A stretch of DNA of 64,000 bases from Candidatus Pristimantibacillus lignocellulolyticus (GTDB lineage Bacteria; Bacillota; Bacilli; Paenibacillales; Paenibacillaceae): the NCBI GenBank assembly GCA_023639215.1, contig CP097899.1, positions 4,522,001 through 4,586,000 on the forward strand. The letters are read 5' to 3'. A program made the position numbers and the translations under genes. Shown here piece by piece: positions 18,449 through 28,500 of the stretch. Within the stretch, counting starts at the first letter, position 1; the number at the start of each line of letters is the position of its first letter. Under the pieces are notes generated by a model that was given only the letters and a program-made list of their open reading frames with translations, searched no databases and was not told the DNA's origin.

Positions 18449-19438
18449 TTATGTATTTCGAAATTTAGTGTGTGATGTGAGGTTCTCAAGCATTTGAGGA
18501 GTAATAATTATATCAAGTTGTTTAAAAGCCATTAAAACAGCACCAGTTACTGGAGGGTGAGCTGGGGTAACGATACTATACTTTTTATTGTTACCTTCCG
18601 ACATTCGAGAAGCAAGTTGCTGTTGAAAATATTCGCTGTTTACTACACTTCCTATCAATGCAACTTTGACTTCTGGTTCAGAGAAGTAAGAAGCGAGAAT
18701 TTCTACACCGACCGTAATCTGGTGTATAGCTCGATTACAGACTGTTTGTGCCAAAGGACTACTCTTAATAGCAAACTCGGTAATTATTGGGGCTAATTCA
18801 GCAAACCGTCGATTCCGCTTTCTTTCGTCAGTAATAAATCCTTCTAAAGCAAGTTGTGACAAATCTTCTACCGAAGCCACGTACCAGAACTGTAATATAG
18901 ACTGTATCAACTGTTGATCTTGTGCCTGCACATTGCCAGCTAATAATTCATAGGTTGCATCATATCCCAAAAATCGTGCCGCACTGGCCGCATATTGATG
19001 TAGATCATAGTTTCTAATATGCTTACCTTCCTCTGTTACTGAGAAAATGATTGCACCTGTACCCGAAATAACGATAATCCCTGGTTCTGATAATAAAGCG
19101 CCGCTATGCGCGACTACTGCGTCATTTACATGTAATTTTGCACAATTAAGTCCTGGAAGGTCAGTAAGTGCTTCAACCCAATTCAAATCAGCTTCTGAAT
19201 CATAACCAGCAATACCAGCAACAAGTCCGACTACTTGACTTACATTTCTCCCTGATTCATGCAATGCCTGTACAAGTGCCTGATATACATTTTCTCTTGC
19301 TTGTAAATCCTTATAAATAGAAGATGAACCTTTTTCAACGTAAGATAATACCGTCCCTTTTGTATCTGCTACTATGACTCGTGTATGAGTTCCCCCACCG
19401 TCTATTCCAACCACGACACGATTATTATAGTCCTCCAT
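18449..19438 (-). CDS. BadF/BadG-family ATPase, probable N-acetylglucosamine kinase
   Basis: This 329-residue protein has the actin-like ATPase fold. The phosphate-1 motif is VVGIDGGGTHTRVIVADTKG (about residue 9), the catalytic aspartate is in LHVNDAVVAHSGA (about 103), phosphate-2 is IVISGTGAIIFSV, and the adenosine motif is VALIGSVVNSEYF (about 272). Homologues phosphorylate N-acetylglucosamine or muramic acid-type sugars recovered from the wall. It is monocistronic as far as I can see. The neighbouring wall peptidase is compatible with wall recycling, but they do not look co-transcribed. Confidence 0.8.
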   Translation of the reverse strand: MEDYNNRVVVGIDGGGTHTRVIVADTKGTVLSYVEKGSSSIYKDLQARENVYQALVQALHESGRNVSQVVGLVAGIAGYDSEADLNWVEALTDLPGLNCAKLHVNDAVVAHSGALLSEPGIIVISGTGAIIFSVTEEGKHIRNYDLHQYAASAARFLGYDATYELLAGNVQAQDQQLIQSILQFWYVASVEDLSQLALEGFITDERKRNRRFAELAPIITEFAIKSSPLAQTVCNRAIHQITVGVEILASYFSEPEVKVALIGSVVNSEYFQQQLASRMSEGNNKKYSIVTPAHPPVTGAVLMAFKQLDIIITPQMLENLTSHTKFRNT

Positions 19439-19628
19439 TTACTAACTCCCTTCAGCAGAAAAATGAAAACTACGATGATTGCCTTATTAGCATTAATAAT
19501 ATTGTTATATTATACAACTTTACCAAACTATCTCATATCCTAAAATTCACTTTAAGCCATCACCATTCTAATCGTATATTTTGTCAGACCACAATTTTCC
19601 ACAGTCATAAACTTTACTTGCTCTCAAC

Positions 19629-19678
19629 AAAAACACTCCAATGATTAGATAGAAATCTAACCATTGGAGTGTTTTTTA
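19629..19678 (-). terminator. Terminator after yqkE (works both ways)
   Basis: AACACTCCAATG-TTAGAT and ATCTAA-CATTGGAGTGTT form a long stem with one small internal mismatch. Both strands carry a T-run beyond it. It ends the minus-strand purT-yqkE unit. Confidence 0.85.
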
Positions 19679-19734
19679 CAAATTATTAAGCTTTTTCATC
19701 AGTACAACCGAATGACTAGTTACTAGTCATTCTT

Positions 19735-20016
19735 CTATTTATATTTACTCCAGTTGGTATCACTGTTGTTAAGTAAATAGTCAAAATCATTTTCCAGTCG
19801 CTTTTGCTCTAATCGTTGTTGCTCCGCTTTCGCAGCAGCTTCCTTGTTCTTACGATCTTGATCCGCTTGTACAAGTGCATCACTTTGTGCTTTTAATTTC
19901 TCTAGCACATCACCACTTAATAGATCTTTCAAACTTGATCCACTTGTCGCGTTAGATTCACTGTTGACACTCGTATATTCCTTTTGCTTTGTTACTTTTT
20001 TCTGTTTCTTACCCAT
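19735..20016 (-). CDS. yqkE: YqkE-family small charged protein
   Basis: This 93-residue, very hydrophilic protein begins MGKKQKKVTKQKEY. It then has SLKDLLSGDVLEKLKAQSDA, a coiled-coil segment rich in Ala, Lys, Glu and Gln (about residues 45-75), and ends DFDYLLNNSDTNWSKYK. That layout (basic start, 'LKDLL..DVLEKLK', charged helix, 'SxxxWxKYK' end) matches the YqkE/DUF3886 family of Bacilli, whose function is unknown. GGTGAG precedes the ATG. It begins 18 bp after purT and is probably co-transcribed. Confidence 0.8.
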   Translation of the reverse strand: MGKKQKKVTKQKEYTSVNSESNATSGSSLKDLLSGDVLEKLKAQSDALVQADQDRKNKEAAAKAEQQRLEQKRLENDFDYLLNNSDTNWSKYK

Positions 20017-20034
20017 ATTCTCACCTACTTTAAC

Positions 20035-21216
20035 CTACTTTATATCTTTGATGAATAATGAATTAGCAGCTCTAGTTGCGTAACTTCTTGCTTCCTCCGT
20101 ATTAACTCCACTAGAAAGTGCTACAGCCATTCGGCGACCAACTTTAGTTTCTGGCTTACCAAATATGCGAACTGTAGTGTTAGGCACAGATAACGCCTCT
20201 TCAATCCCACCGATATTAAATTGTTTTGTTTCCGTTGTTGCTTTCAATGTATGCGTCGCACCAGGCGTCAATTGACGAATAGTAGGTATAGGATAGCCTA
20301 GAATTGCTCTAACATGCAAGGCAAACTGTGAAAAATCTTGTGTTGCCATCGTCACCATACCTGTATCATGTGGACGTGGTGATACTTCACTGAATAAAAC
20401 GCCGTCCTTCGTTAGGAATAGCTCAACACCATAGATCCCATAGCCACCTAATTCATCAGTAATCGTACGAGCAATTTGCTCGGCTTCAAGTATTTGAGAC
20501 TCAGACATCGCATGTGGCTGCCATGATTCGATATAATCACCGTCACGTTGTATATGACCAATAGGATTACAGAAAGTAGTTCCAGATGCAGAGCGCACCG
20601 TCAACAACGTAATTTCTGATTCAAATTGTACAAATCCTTCAACGATTATACGTGGTTTTTGCGTTCTTCCACCTTCCATCGCATATGTCCAGCATTTTTC
20701 TATATCTTCTTCGGAATGACATACACTTTGTCCTTTTCCTGAGGAACTCATCAGCGGTTTAATGACACATGGAAACCCAAGTACTTCCGTCGCTTCACGT
20801 AATTGCTCTAATGATTCTGCAAATTGATAAGGTGCTGTTGGTAAACCAAGAGTTTCTGCTGCTAATCGACGAATGCCTTCACGATCCATTGTAAGCTGAG
20901 TAGCACGAGCGGTTGGAATAACTCGATGACCTTCGGACTCTAATTGCACTAACATATCTGTAGCTATTGCTTCGATTTCAGGAACAATATAATCAGGCTT
21001 TTCAGCTTCAATGACTTGGCGCAATGCTTCTCCATCTTGCATATTGATAACATATGAACGATGAGCTACTTGCATAGCTGGAGCATGTTCATAACGATCT
21101 ACAGCAATCGTTTCAACACCTAGACGCTGTGCTTCCATAATAACTTCTTTCCCTAACTCTCCAGAACCTAATAATAGTAATTTACGAGCTTGATTTGAAA
21201 ATGGTGCTCCATACAT
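20035..21216 (-). CDS. purT: Formate-dependent GAR transformylase 2
   Basis: This 393-residue ATP-grasp enzyme makes formylglycinamide ribonucleotide from GAR, formate and ATP in purine synthesis. It begins with the pre-ATP-grasp Rossmann part LLLLGSGELGKEVIMEAQRL. The ATP-grasp core has VIKPLMSSSGKGQSVCHSEE (about residue 150), FSEVSPRPHDTGMVT (about 284) and the HLR-like LHVRAILGYPIPTI region. Length equals the family norm. It lacks purine neighbours, which is usual for purT. AGGAGG precedes the ATG. Confidence 0.95.
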   Translation of the reverse strand: MYGAPFSNQARKLLLLGSGELGKEVIMEAQRLGVETIAVDRYEHAPAMQVAHRSYVINMQDGEALRQVIEAEKPDYIVPEIEAIATDMLVQLESEGHRVIPTARATQLTMDREGIRRLAAETLGLPTAPYQFAESLEQLREATEVLGFPCVIKPLMSSSGKGQSVCHSEEDIEKCWTYAMEGGRTQKPRIIVEGFVQFESEITLLTVRSASGTTFCNPIGHIQRDGDYIESWQPHAMSESQILEAEQIARTITDELGGYGIYGVELFLTKDGVLFSEVSPRPHDTGMVTMATQDFSQFALHVRAILGYPIPTIRQLTPGATHTLKATTETKQFNIGGIEEALSVPNTTVRIFGKPETKVGRRMAVALSSGVNTEEARSYATRAANSLFIKDIK

Positions 21217-21389
21217 AACAAAGAACCTCCTGGAATAATAAGACTACCCACTCGAATATCAATATTCGTGAATAGACATTGTTTTACTCCATTATTGAGG
21301 TTCTTCAAAGAAAAATCAACTATAAACATCTTATTGAGTTTACTATTGTCAAATAATGTCCGTCTTTAGAACTGCTTCTTCTAATAAAG

Positions 21390-21563
21390 GTTCAAGAAGC
21401 GGGCTTTCAGAACCGAGAAGATGCCCCACAGCGAAAACGAGTAGCACAGCGTACGTATTGTGTACGTGAGCACACGCAGGCTTTCGATGGGGAGCATATT
21501 CGACGTCGATTAAACTACACAGCCTAAGCATCGTTATCAAAGTCCGCTTTTTGAACTACCTCT
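21390..21563. repeat. MITE-like element, copy 2
   Basis: Ends GTTCAAGAAGCGGGCTTTC (21390) and AAAGTCCGCTTTTTGAAC (to 21556) are inverted repeats. The interior matches the reverse complement of the element at 43220-43386 almost throughout (shared blocks include GAAAACGAGTAGCACAGCGT, ACGTATTGTGTACG and GGCTTTCGATGGGG). Seen on the minus strand it starts directly after the stop codon of the ABC transporter gene with AGAGGTA-GTTCAAAAAGCGG. Confidence 0.85.
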
Positions 21564-23387
21564 CTAAAGGTAACGATATTGCGCTTGTATTAGCCCGTAG
21601 TAAACCCCCTTCTCATTCATCAATCGCTGATGATTACCTTGTTCAACGATTTGACCATGATCTAGCACGATAATTTCATCGGCATTACGAATGGTAGATA
21701 GTCGATGAGCGATCATGAACGATGTTCTGCCTTTAAGTAATACTTTCAATGCATCTTGAATCTTCAATTCCGTATCTGTATCAATGCTTGCCGTAGCTTC
21801 ATCGAGAATAAGAATTTTCGGATCTGACAGTAACGCTCTGGCAAATGATAATAATTGTCTTTGTCCCATAGACAACATATTACCACGCTCTTCTACTTGC
21901 GTATCATATCCATCTGGCAAACTCATAATGAAATCATGAGCATTAACCGCTTGTGCAACTTTTACAATTTGATCGTGTGTCGCATCTAATTTACCATAAC
22001 GAATATTATCTTTAATCGTACCTGAGAAGATGAATGTATCTTGCATAACAAGACCTACTTGTGTTCTTAAACTCTCGAACGTAATATCGCGAATATCGGT
22101 ATTGTCGATCATAACCCTACCTTGCACAGGATCATAGAAGCGACATAATAGGTTAATAATTGTACTTTTACCCGAACCAGTATGACCGACCAAAGCGATA
22201 GATTGACCCGCTTTCACATCAATCGAGATGTTTTTCAGTGCTGGTCTACCTGGCTCATATTCAAAGACAATATTATCAAACTTCACATTACCTACGATAT
22301 GCGGCAAGTTACGTGCTTCTGTCTTCTGTGCAACATTCGGCTCTTCATCGATAAATTCGAATATACGCTCAGATGACGCCATTGCGATTAATAGTTGCGA
22401 ATACATCTGTCCAAGACGATTGATCGGCTCCCAGAAGTTACTCATATAACTTGAGTATGCAACTAACATACCTACTGAGAATACACCGATCTGAATGAGA
22501 TGCGTACCGTACCAGAATAGTATACAAGTACCGATCGCAGCAGTAACCTCTATAATGGGACCAAACGCCTGATTCATTGCAGATGCTTTATTCCAAGATT
22601 TCAAGTTAGATGCATTCATATCTTTGAAAAATTCAATATTGTTCTCTTCTTGTACATAGGCTTGCGTCACTTTCATCCCTTGAATACTTTCATTCAAATG
22701 TGAATTAATACGCGAGTTTTTCATACGTACGTCCTGCCAAGCAAAACGAATACGTTTTCTCAATGAAGTCGAAATAATAAACATTAGCGGTACAGTAATC
22801 ATAACTGCCAAGCCAAGCTTAAAGTTAATGACTAACAAGATAACGACTATACCTACTAATTGAATAATATCCATCAATAGATTTACGACACCGTTGGTGA
22901 ACAAATCCTGCAAGGCATTGACATCATTCGTTACACGTACAAGGACTGAACCCGCTGGACGCTTATCGAAAAAGCGGAATGATAACTTCTGAATATGAGT
23001 GAATATATGTGTACGAAGATCGTAAAGTACCTTTTGACCAATGACATTCGTATTACGAATCCGATACTGGGTTGCAAACAACTGAATGAGATACATCGCA
23101 ATCATAATTGCTCCGAGAAGCCAAAGATCGCTAGTTTTCCCCGACCCTAGTTCGGGATTAATAACATGGTCAATTCCATAATAGATAAGTAGTGGAACAC
23201 CAAGTCTCGTTAATGTGCCGATTATCATCATAATAATAACAGGAATAAGTTCACGTTTATAAGGCTTCATGTAAGTAAATAATCTACTAAGTTGTTCCCA
23301 GTTAAAACTTTTTTCGATAGCATCATCATCAGTATATATAAAACGATCATTTTTTATCGTTTCTTCTGCTTTTGCTTTTTTCGCCAC
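21564..23387 (-). CDS. ABC exporter half-transporter (YheH/BmrD-like)
   Basis: This 607-residue protein has six membrane helices (about residues 35-320) fused to an ATPase domain. Walker A is ALVGHTGSGKSTIINLL (about 390). The signature is LSMGQRQLLSFARA, which deviates from LSGGQ. Walker B is ILILDEATASID with the catalytic glutamate present, and the switch histidine is in MIAHRLSTIRN. It pairs with the upstream half-transporter, whose catalytic glutamate is Asp. The start is GTG at 23387, with GGAGG at 23396-23400 supplied by a repeat element. The likely role is export of drugs or other lipophilic compounds. Confidence 0.92.
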   Translation of the reverse strand: MAKKAKAEETIKNDRFIYTDDDAIEKSFNWEQLSRLFTYMKPYKRELIPVIIMMIIGTLTRLGVPLLIYYGIDHVINPELGSGKTSDLWLLGAIMIAMYLIQLFATQYRIRNTNVIGQKVLYDLRTHIFTHIQKLSFRFFDKRPAGSVLVRVTNDVNALQDLFTNGVVNLLMDIIQLVGIVVILLVINFKLGLAVMITVPLMFIISTSLRKRIRFAWQDVRMKNSRINSHLNESIQGMKVTQAYVQEENNIEFFKDMNASNLKSWNKASAMNQAFGPIIEVTAAIGTCILFWYGTHLIQIGVFSVGMLVAYSSYMSNFWEPINRLGQMYSQLLIAMASSERIFEFIDEEPNVAQKTEARNLPHIVGNVKFDNIVFEYEPGRPALKNISIDVKAGQSIALVGHTGSGKSTIINLLCRFYDPVQGRVMIDNTDIRDITFESLRTQVGLVMQDTFIFSGTIKDNIRYGKLDATHDQIVKVAQAVNAHDFIMSLPDGYDTQVEERGNMLSMGQRQLLSFARALLSDPKILILDEATASIDTDTELKIQDALKVLLKGRTSFMIAHRLSTIRNADEIIVLDHGQIVEQGNHQRLMNEKGVYYGLIQAQYRYL

Positions 23388-23395
23388 TTGTCAGT

Positions 23396-23460
23396 CCTCC
23401 CACAACTTTTTATTACCTACTTGATTTATTTCTCTGCAAATAAAAAGTAGCTTCGAAAGC
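23396..23460 (-). repeat. RBS-bearing hairpin element, copy in ABC operon
   Basis: On the minus strand this reads GCTTTCGAAGC, then TACTTTTTATT, a middle part, AATAAAAAGTTGT, then GGGAGG. ACTTTTTATT and AATAAAAAGT form a 10-bp stem, and GCTT/AAGC a small one before it. Its end is the Shine-Dalgarno sequence of the 21564-23387 gene. It fills nearly all of the 78-bp space between the two ABC genes. Related copies are at 39285-39348 and 53508-53570. Confidence 0.75.
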
Positions 23461-23465
23461 ATATT

Positions 23466-25235
23466 CTACACTTTCTCACTAACCGCAGAGGCAGTTTGTT
23501 GCTCTGGCGAATCAGCATATTGAATTTTATATGTGTCACGGTAAGGTCCGTCTTGCGTTAATAGTGATTGATGATTACCACGTTGTACAATATGACCTTC
23601 GTCTAACACGATGATCTCATCTGCAAATCTTAATGATGAAATACGATGCGCAATAATAAATGTCGTTCTTCCAGCCATAAGCTCCTTGAAGCCCGCTTGA
23701 ATTTCGTGTTCTGTTTCCATATCCACTGCACTTGTCGCATCATCAAGAATTAAGATTTTAGGATTTTTAATAAATGCGCGCGCAATCGCGAGACGTTGCT
23801 TCTGTCCACCAGATAGTCCCATGCCTCGCTCACCGACTACCGTGTCATATCCTAATGGCAGTTCCATAATAAAGTCATGCGCTTTTGCAAGCTTAGCAGC
23901 AACTTCAATCTCCTCTTGTGATACACCTGAGATACCATAAGAAATATTATCTCGAATTGAGGATGAGAATAAGAACGTTTCTTGAAAAACAGGAGCAATT
24001 ATTGTTCGCAATGATGCGACATCTAAATCGCGAATATCTTGACCATCAACCATAATCGAACCTTGCTTAACATCATATGCCCGCATAAGTAATTGAATAA
24101 TCGTTGATTTACCAGATCCTGTAGCTCCTAATAAACCAATAACTGACCCTGCTGGAGCATGTAAGTCAATATTAGATACAGCTGGCTTCTTGTCTGGATA
24201 ATTAAATGTAACTTGATTAAATTTCACTTCACCCACGACACTTGAACTATTAAGTATTTTTGCATTTGCTTTATTCTTAACTTGAATAGGCTCTGCTAAC
24301 AAGTTTAACACGCGTTCACTAGAAGCTTTGAATTGCGTATAGTTATTAATATGGAACCCTAGTCCCCACATTGGACCAATAATGAACCAGATCAGATTGA
24401 AAGATGCAACAAATTGACCAAGCGTTAAAGAACCACTCATAACCATCGTTCCGCCCGCTACAAGTAAAATAACGACACATAGATTAGCTACAAGTTCCAT
24501 CATTGGGAAGTACTGCGCCCATTTGACTGATGCATTAATTTGATTGTTTTGAAAAGCAATACTACGTTCAGAGAATTTATCTACTTCGAATCCTTCTCTT
24601 GCATAAGATTTAACAGTACGTACCCCTGTAATATTTTCTTGTACAGCAGTTGTTAGGTTACTCATCGCTTTACGCATTTCTCTAAATATAGGATGAATCC
24701 GACCTTCAAAACGGAAAGCAAGATATAGCAATAAAGGAAGCGGAAGTAACGTTATTAATGTTAACTTCCAACTGAACACCATCATCATCGTTCCACCTAA
24801 AATCGCCATAAGAAAAACATTTAATAGCTGAGCAAAACCAAAACCAATAAAGTTACGAATAGCTTCAAGGTCTGCCGTTAAGCGTGACATTAGATCACCC
24901 GTTTTTGCCTTATCGTAATATTGATAAGATAACGCATTCAATTTCTCGTACAATGCATTTCTCATTCTTGTAGCGACCCGATTACCAAGTCTACCACCAC
25001 ACAAACCATGTAAAAACTGATTCATTGCCTTAAATGTTACGACTGCTACGACTAATAACGCAATCGGTACGACGAGTTCAAAATTCTCCTGCATAATAAC
25101 CTCGTCGATCAAGTACTTCATAAGGTAGGGCTGAGCAAGACCTATTCCAGTAGCAAGAACGAGGAAAAATAATGATCCCACAATAAATTTCTTCTCTGGA
25201 GAATAGAAGGCTTTCAGCTTCCTCAGTATTTCCAA
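23466..25235 (-). CDS. ABC exporter half-transporter (YheI/BmrC-like)
   Basis: The protein has about 589 residues from the chosen start. Six membrane helices are followed by an ATPase domain. Walker A is GLLGATGSGKSTIIQLL and the signature is the canonical LSGGQKQRLAIARAF. Walker B is ILILDDATSAVD, with Asp in place of the catalytic Glu. The two genes together therefore give one competent and one degenerate ATP site, the known pattern of heterodimeric exporters such as BmrCD. Both possible starts are TTG. GGGGAG at 25245-25250 abuts the TTG at 25244 but is 9 bp from the TTG at 25235 (protein MEILRKLKAF), so I prefer 25235. Confidence 0.9.
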   Translation of the reverse strand: MEILRKLKAFYSPEKKFIVGSLFFLVLATGIGLAQPYLMKYLIDEVIMQENFELVVPIALLVVAVVTFKAMNQFLHGLCGGRLGNRVATRMRNALYEKLNALSYQYYDKAKTGDLMSRLTADLEAIRNFIGFGFAQLLNVFLMAILGGTMMMVFSWKLTLITLLPLPLLLYLAFRFEGRIHPIFREMRKAMSNLTTAVQENITGVRTVKSYAREGFEVDKFSERSIAFQNNQINASVKWAQYFPMMELVANLCVVILLVAGGTMVMSGSLTLGQFVASFNLIWFIIGPMWGLGFHINNYTQFKASSERVLNLLAEPIQVKNKANAKILNSSSVVGEVKFNQVTFNYPDKKPAVSNIDLHAPAGSVIGLLGATGSGKSTIIQLLMRAYDVKQGSIMVDGQDIRDLDVASLRTIIAPVFQETFLFSSSIRDNISYGISGVSQEEIEVAAKLAKAHDFIMELPLGYDTVVGERGMGLSGGQKQRLAIARAFIKNPKILILDDATSAVDMETEHEIQAGFKELMAGRTTFIIAHRISSLRFADEIIVLDEGHIVQRGNHQSLLTQDGPYRDTYKIQYADSPEQQTASAVSEKV

Positions 25236-25446
25236 GACGGTCAACTCCCCACATTTGTTTAATATGAAAGAATCTTATCAACTCCTGCAAATAACAGCAA
25301 ACTGCAATTTGTAGCGTTTCCAACTATGTGCACTCTAAAAGTGGCAAATGAGTGAACATAGTTTCACTTTACTCTTAAATAATGGAACTTAGTAGCCAAT
25401 ATGTCAGTATTGCTCCATTTTTGTATGTTTTCACACTCATTTATGC

Positions 25447-25487
25447 AAAAAAGCCCATTTCTTTCTAACCTAGAAAGAAATGGGCTT
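25447..25487 (-). terminator. dynA terminator
   Basis: A 17-bp perfect stem, AAGCCCATTTCTTTCTA and its complement, has a 3-base loop. On the minus strand TTTTTT follows. It separates dynA from the ABC operon; the ABC promoter should lie in 25250-25446. Confidence 0.9.
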
Positions 25488-25514
25488 CCGCTTAAGTTTT
25501 TTACAAAAAAATGA

Positions 25515-28500
25515 CTAAGAAATATTGACGACCTCATTCACTGCTCTCGATATTTCTTGTAGCTGTAATACATAGGCTTCATCAGACAGTAGCTTGCGCT
25601 GTTGCGATGTAAATTGAGCAACACTTGCAAGTAATTTATCTGCTTGCGAATTCGCAAGTTGTTTCCACTGTGAATCATAATGTAGCTGCCACTCTGAGCT
25701 AACTGCTTGCATCCACATCTCCATCGTTGGAAACAGTATAGCATCTAACTCTTTACGGAGTGCAACTTTACCAGCGCCTTCAAAAAATGTTTTCGGTGAT
25801 TTGAATTGACTCCAAAGCCACTTTGATTTCATGTCATCAAAAGTCCAAGAAGATTGTCCTGCTGGCTGAACAATATGTTCGACCTGGAATGTTGCGATTT
25901 GATAACCATTTAACCTCTGCATTGCTTGTTGCCCTAATTGTGTATATGGTTCAGCCAATTGATTCTTCAAATTCTTCTCGATACGTAACGTTGTCGCTAA
26001 CAATTCTTGCTCCAATTCTAGGGCAAGCGTTCTTTGCAATTCTAGCCATGAAGTCCAGACCGCTTGTTGCAGTTGCCCAATATCATCACGTAATTGCGAC
26101 GGGTTAAATGCATAATTGTAGAAATCACCAAAGCGGAAACGAATTCGCTGAATAATGTAATACATCAACTCTTCAATTTCTTGAACTAATGCTTGAGGTA
26201 TTGGTGAATTTGCGAATCGTTGGATCTGCTCTCCTAATTCACGTTCTGACAACGCGATTGCTTGGAGCGTTGCTGCTTTGTCTGCTTGTGCATCACGAGC
26301 TCCATTTAATAGACCAGATACTAATTGTTGGCTACGCAGTAATTCTTGCTTAGCAGCATCTACCGTTAATGAACCTAACTCTTCATGAATGAATCGGAAA
26401 AATAATTGTTCGAATGCTGAAAGGCCTGATTGCTGCAATAATGTCTCATCTTTACTTTGTCTCGCTTCTAAAGCTTGAATGCTGGATATCGGGAACAATC
26501 TAGGCTGCATTATGCCATGTCCATTCAAATTGCTCTCAACATGATTAAGGACACCTTGAAGCTCATCGCTATCCGAAGCTAGATCTGCTGCATTGACAAT
26601 AAAGAACATTTTATCAAGTTCAAACTGATCCTTCACACGTCCCAATTGATTCAAAAATTGTCTATCTGCATGTGAAAATGCGTGATTGTAGTACGTGACA
26701 AATATTATCGCATCCGTATTTTTAATATAATTGAACGCGACGCCAGTATGCCTTGCATTTACAGAATCAGCTCCAGGAGTGTCCACTAATATAATTCCTG
26801 CAGCTGTCAACGGACAATCATAATAGAACTTAATTTCTTGTACATAGCAAGATAGCTGTTCTTCTGCAACATACTTCACATACAGATCACGATCCACTTT
26901 ACGTTCTTTGCCTAACCATTGTTCTTGCGCAGCCCATCCCTGTCTTGCCGCTTTAATGAAGCTATAATGTGCTCTTCCCCCATTGTGAATACTATCAGGC
27001 GTTATACCATCAATAAGCTTGAAGAGATGCTCTACATCTTCTCTCGCTTTTTGAGTAATTGTATGTCCTAACAATGATAAGGAGTAATAAATATCATCGA
27101 GCATTAACTCTTTTGATTTCATATAAATGAGTGCTGTGTTATGTTCAAATCTTTCATTTGGAGGCATTAAACTGTTAATTGCAGCTGTCGTTGGATTCGG
27201 ACTAACTGGCAATACCGCTTCTCCGATAAGTGCGTTAGCTAACGATGATTTACCAGCGCTGAACGCTCCAAATAATGAAATCGTAAACTCATTATGAGTT
27301 AGTCGTTCACTCTTCACTAACAAATCATGTGCATTTCCATCAAGACCTTCAACAGACGAGATTAGCTTCGCTACTGCTTTAAGCTGATCACTTATGCTGG
27401 TCTGCAAGGATTGTTGTTGCTCTACAGAAAATGAGCTAATCTTGTTATCCTCTTGTGCTGCAAACATCTCACTTAAGTCCACATGTTCTCTCTGCTCAAC
27501 AAAAGTAACAAGTTCTTGATCGCTGTCTGGTTGTGTATCTTCTAGTTGTAGTTGTATTGGATCAGGAAGGGTAGGAGATTCAATTGGTGGTTCCAAACTA
27601 GACAATAATTTCGCTTGATAATTATTGATTTCCGTTTCAAGCAAACGATATTGTTCTACTGCAGATGCTTTTTCGTTCCACTGCATTAGTTGCTCTTGCA
27701 ACTCAATAATTTGTGTCTTATTACTTTCTTTGAAGAATTCCCACAGTTGGTCGACAATATCTAATGCGACTTGACGATAACTAAGCTTAATTGCACTAGC
27801 CAAATCTTTGCTATATGTCATCGTATATTCATTACCAAAAACTGCACCATGGTTTACTTTAGAGATAAGCATTTGTTCCTTTGGACTATTCTCATCGATC
27901 TTTAAGAGCAATTGCTCTAATAATTGATCGTCAAAAACAATCCTTTTACCTGCGTTACGAAGTAATACTTTAAGATGCCATTCAATCGCGGCATTTGTAA
28001 GCTTCTGCAGTTCTTCATGAAATTGTGCTAAGCGACGCTCTTGCTCTTGGGTAGTTTTACCTTTAGCAAATAACAAACCTTGACGAAAACCTGGTTTGCG
28101 ACTTTCAAGAAATTGATGTGCCAAATCCCGCAATTCAGCAGGTGTAATATTAGCATTGTCTAACAAAGCTTCAATCTCTTTACGAAGCTCGATCGGAAAC
28201 TGTTCTATATGCATGTGTAACTCTGAAATTCGTGCGTTAAGCTCCTTCAATTGCGATTCCACATGAATTAGCTGATCTTCGCCTCCAATAGCTTGGAGGA
28301 GCTTGTGACGCTTCTCTGAGGAATGTTCCTCTATTACCTGTCCATGTTCCTTCGCTAACTGAAAAATCGATGACCAGACACTGAATGTACTCAGATGCGA
28401 TTGTTGCTTAGTCAACTCATCTATCAAACGTTGCAGTAGCTGCCATTGATGATGTGGATGATTAGGTTCTCGCAGTGACAAGTACAAAATTCCTGCAGGT

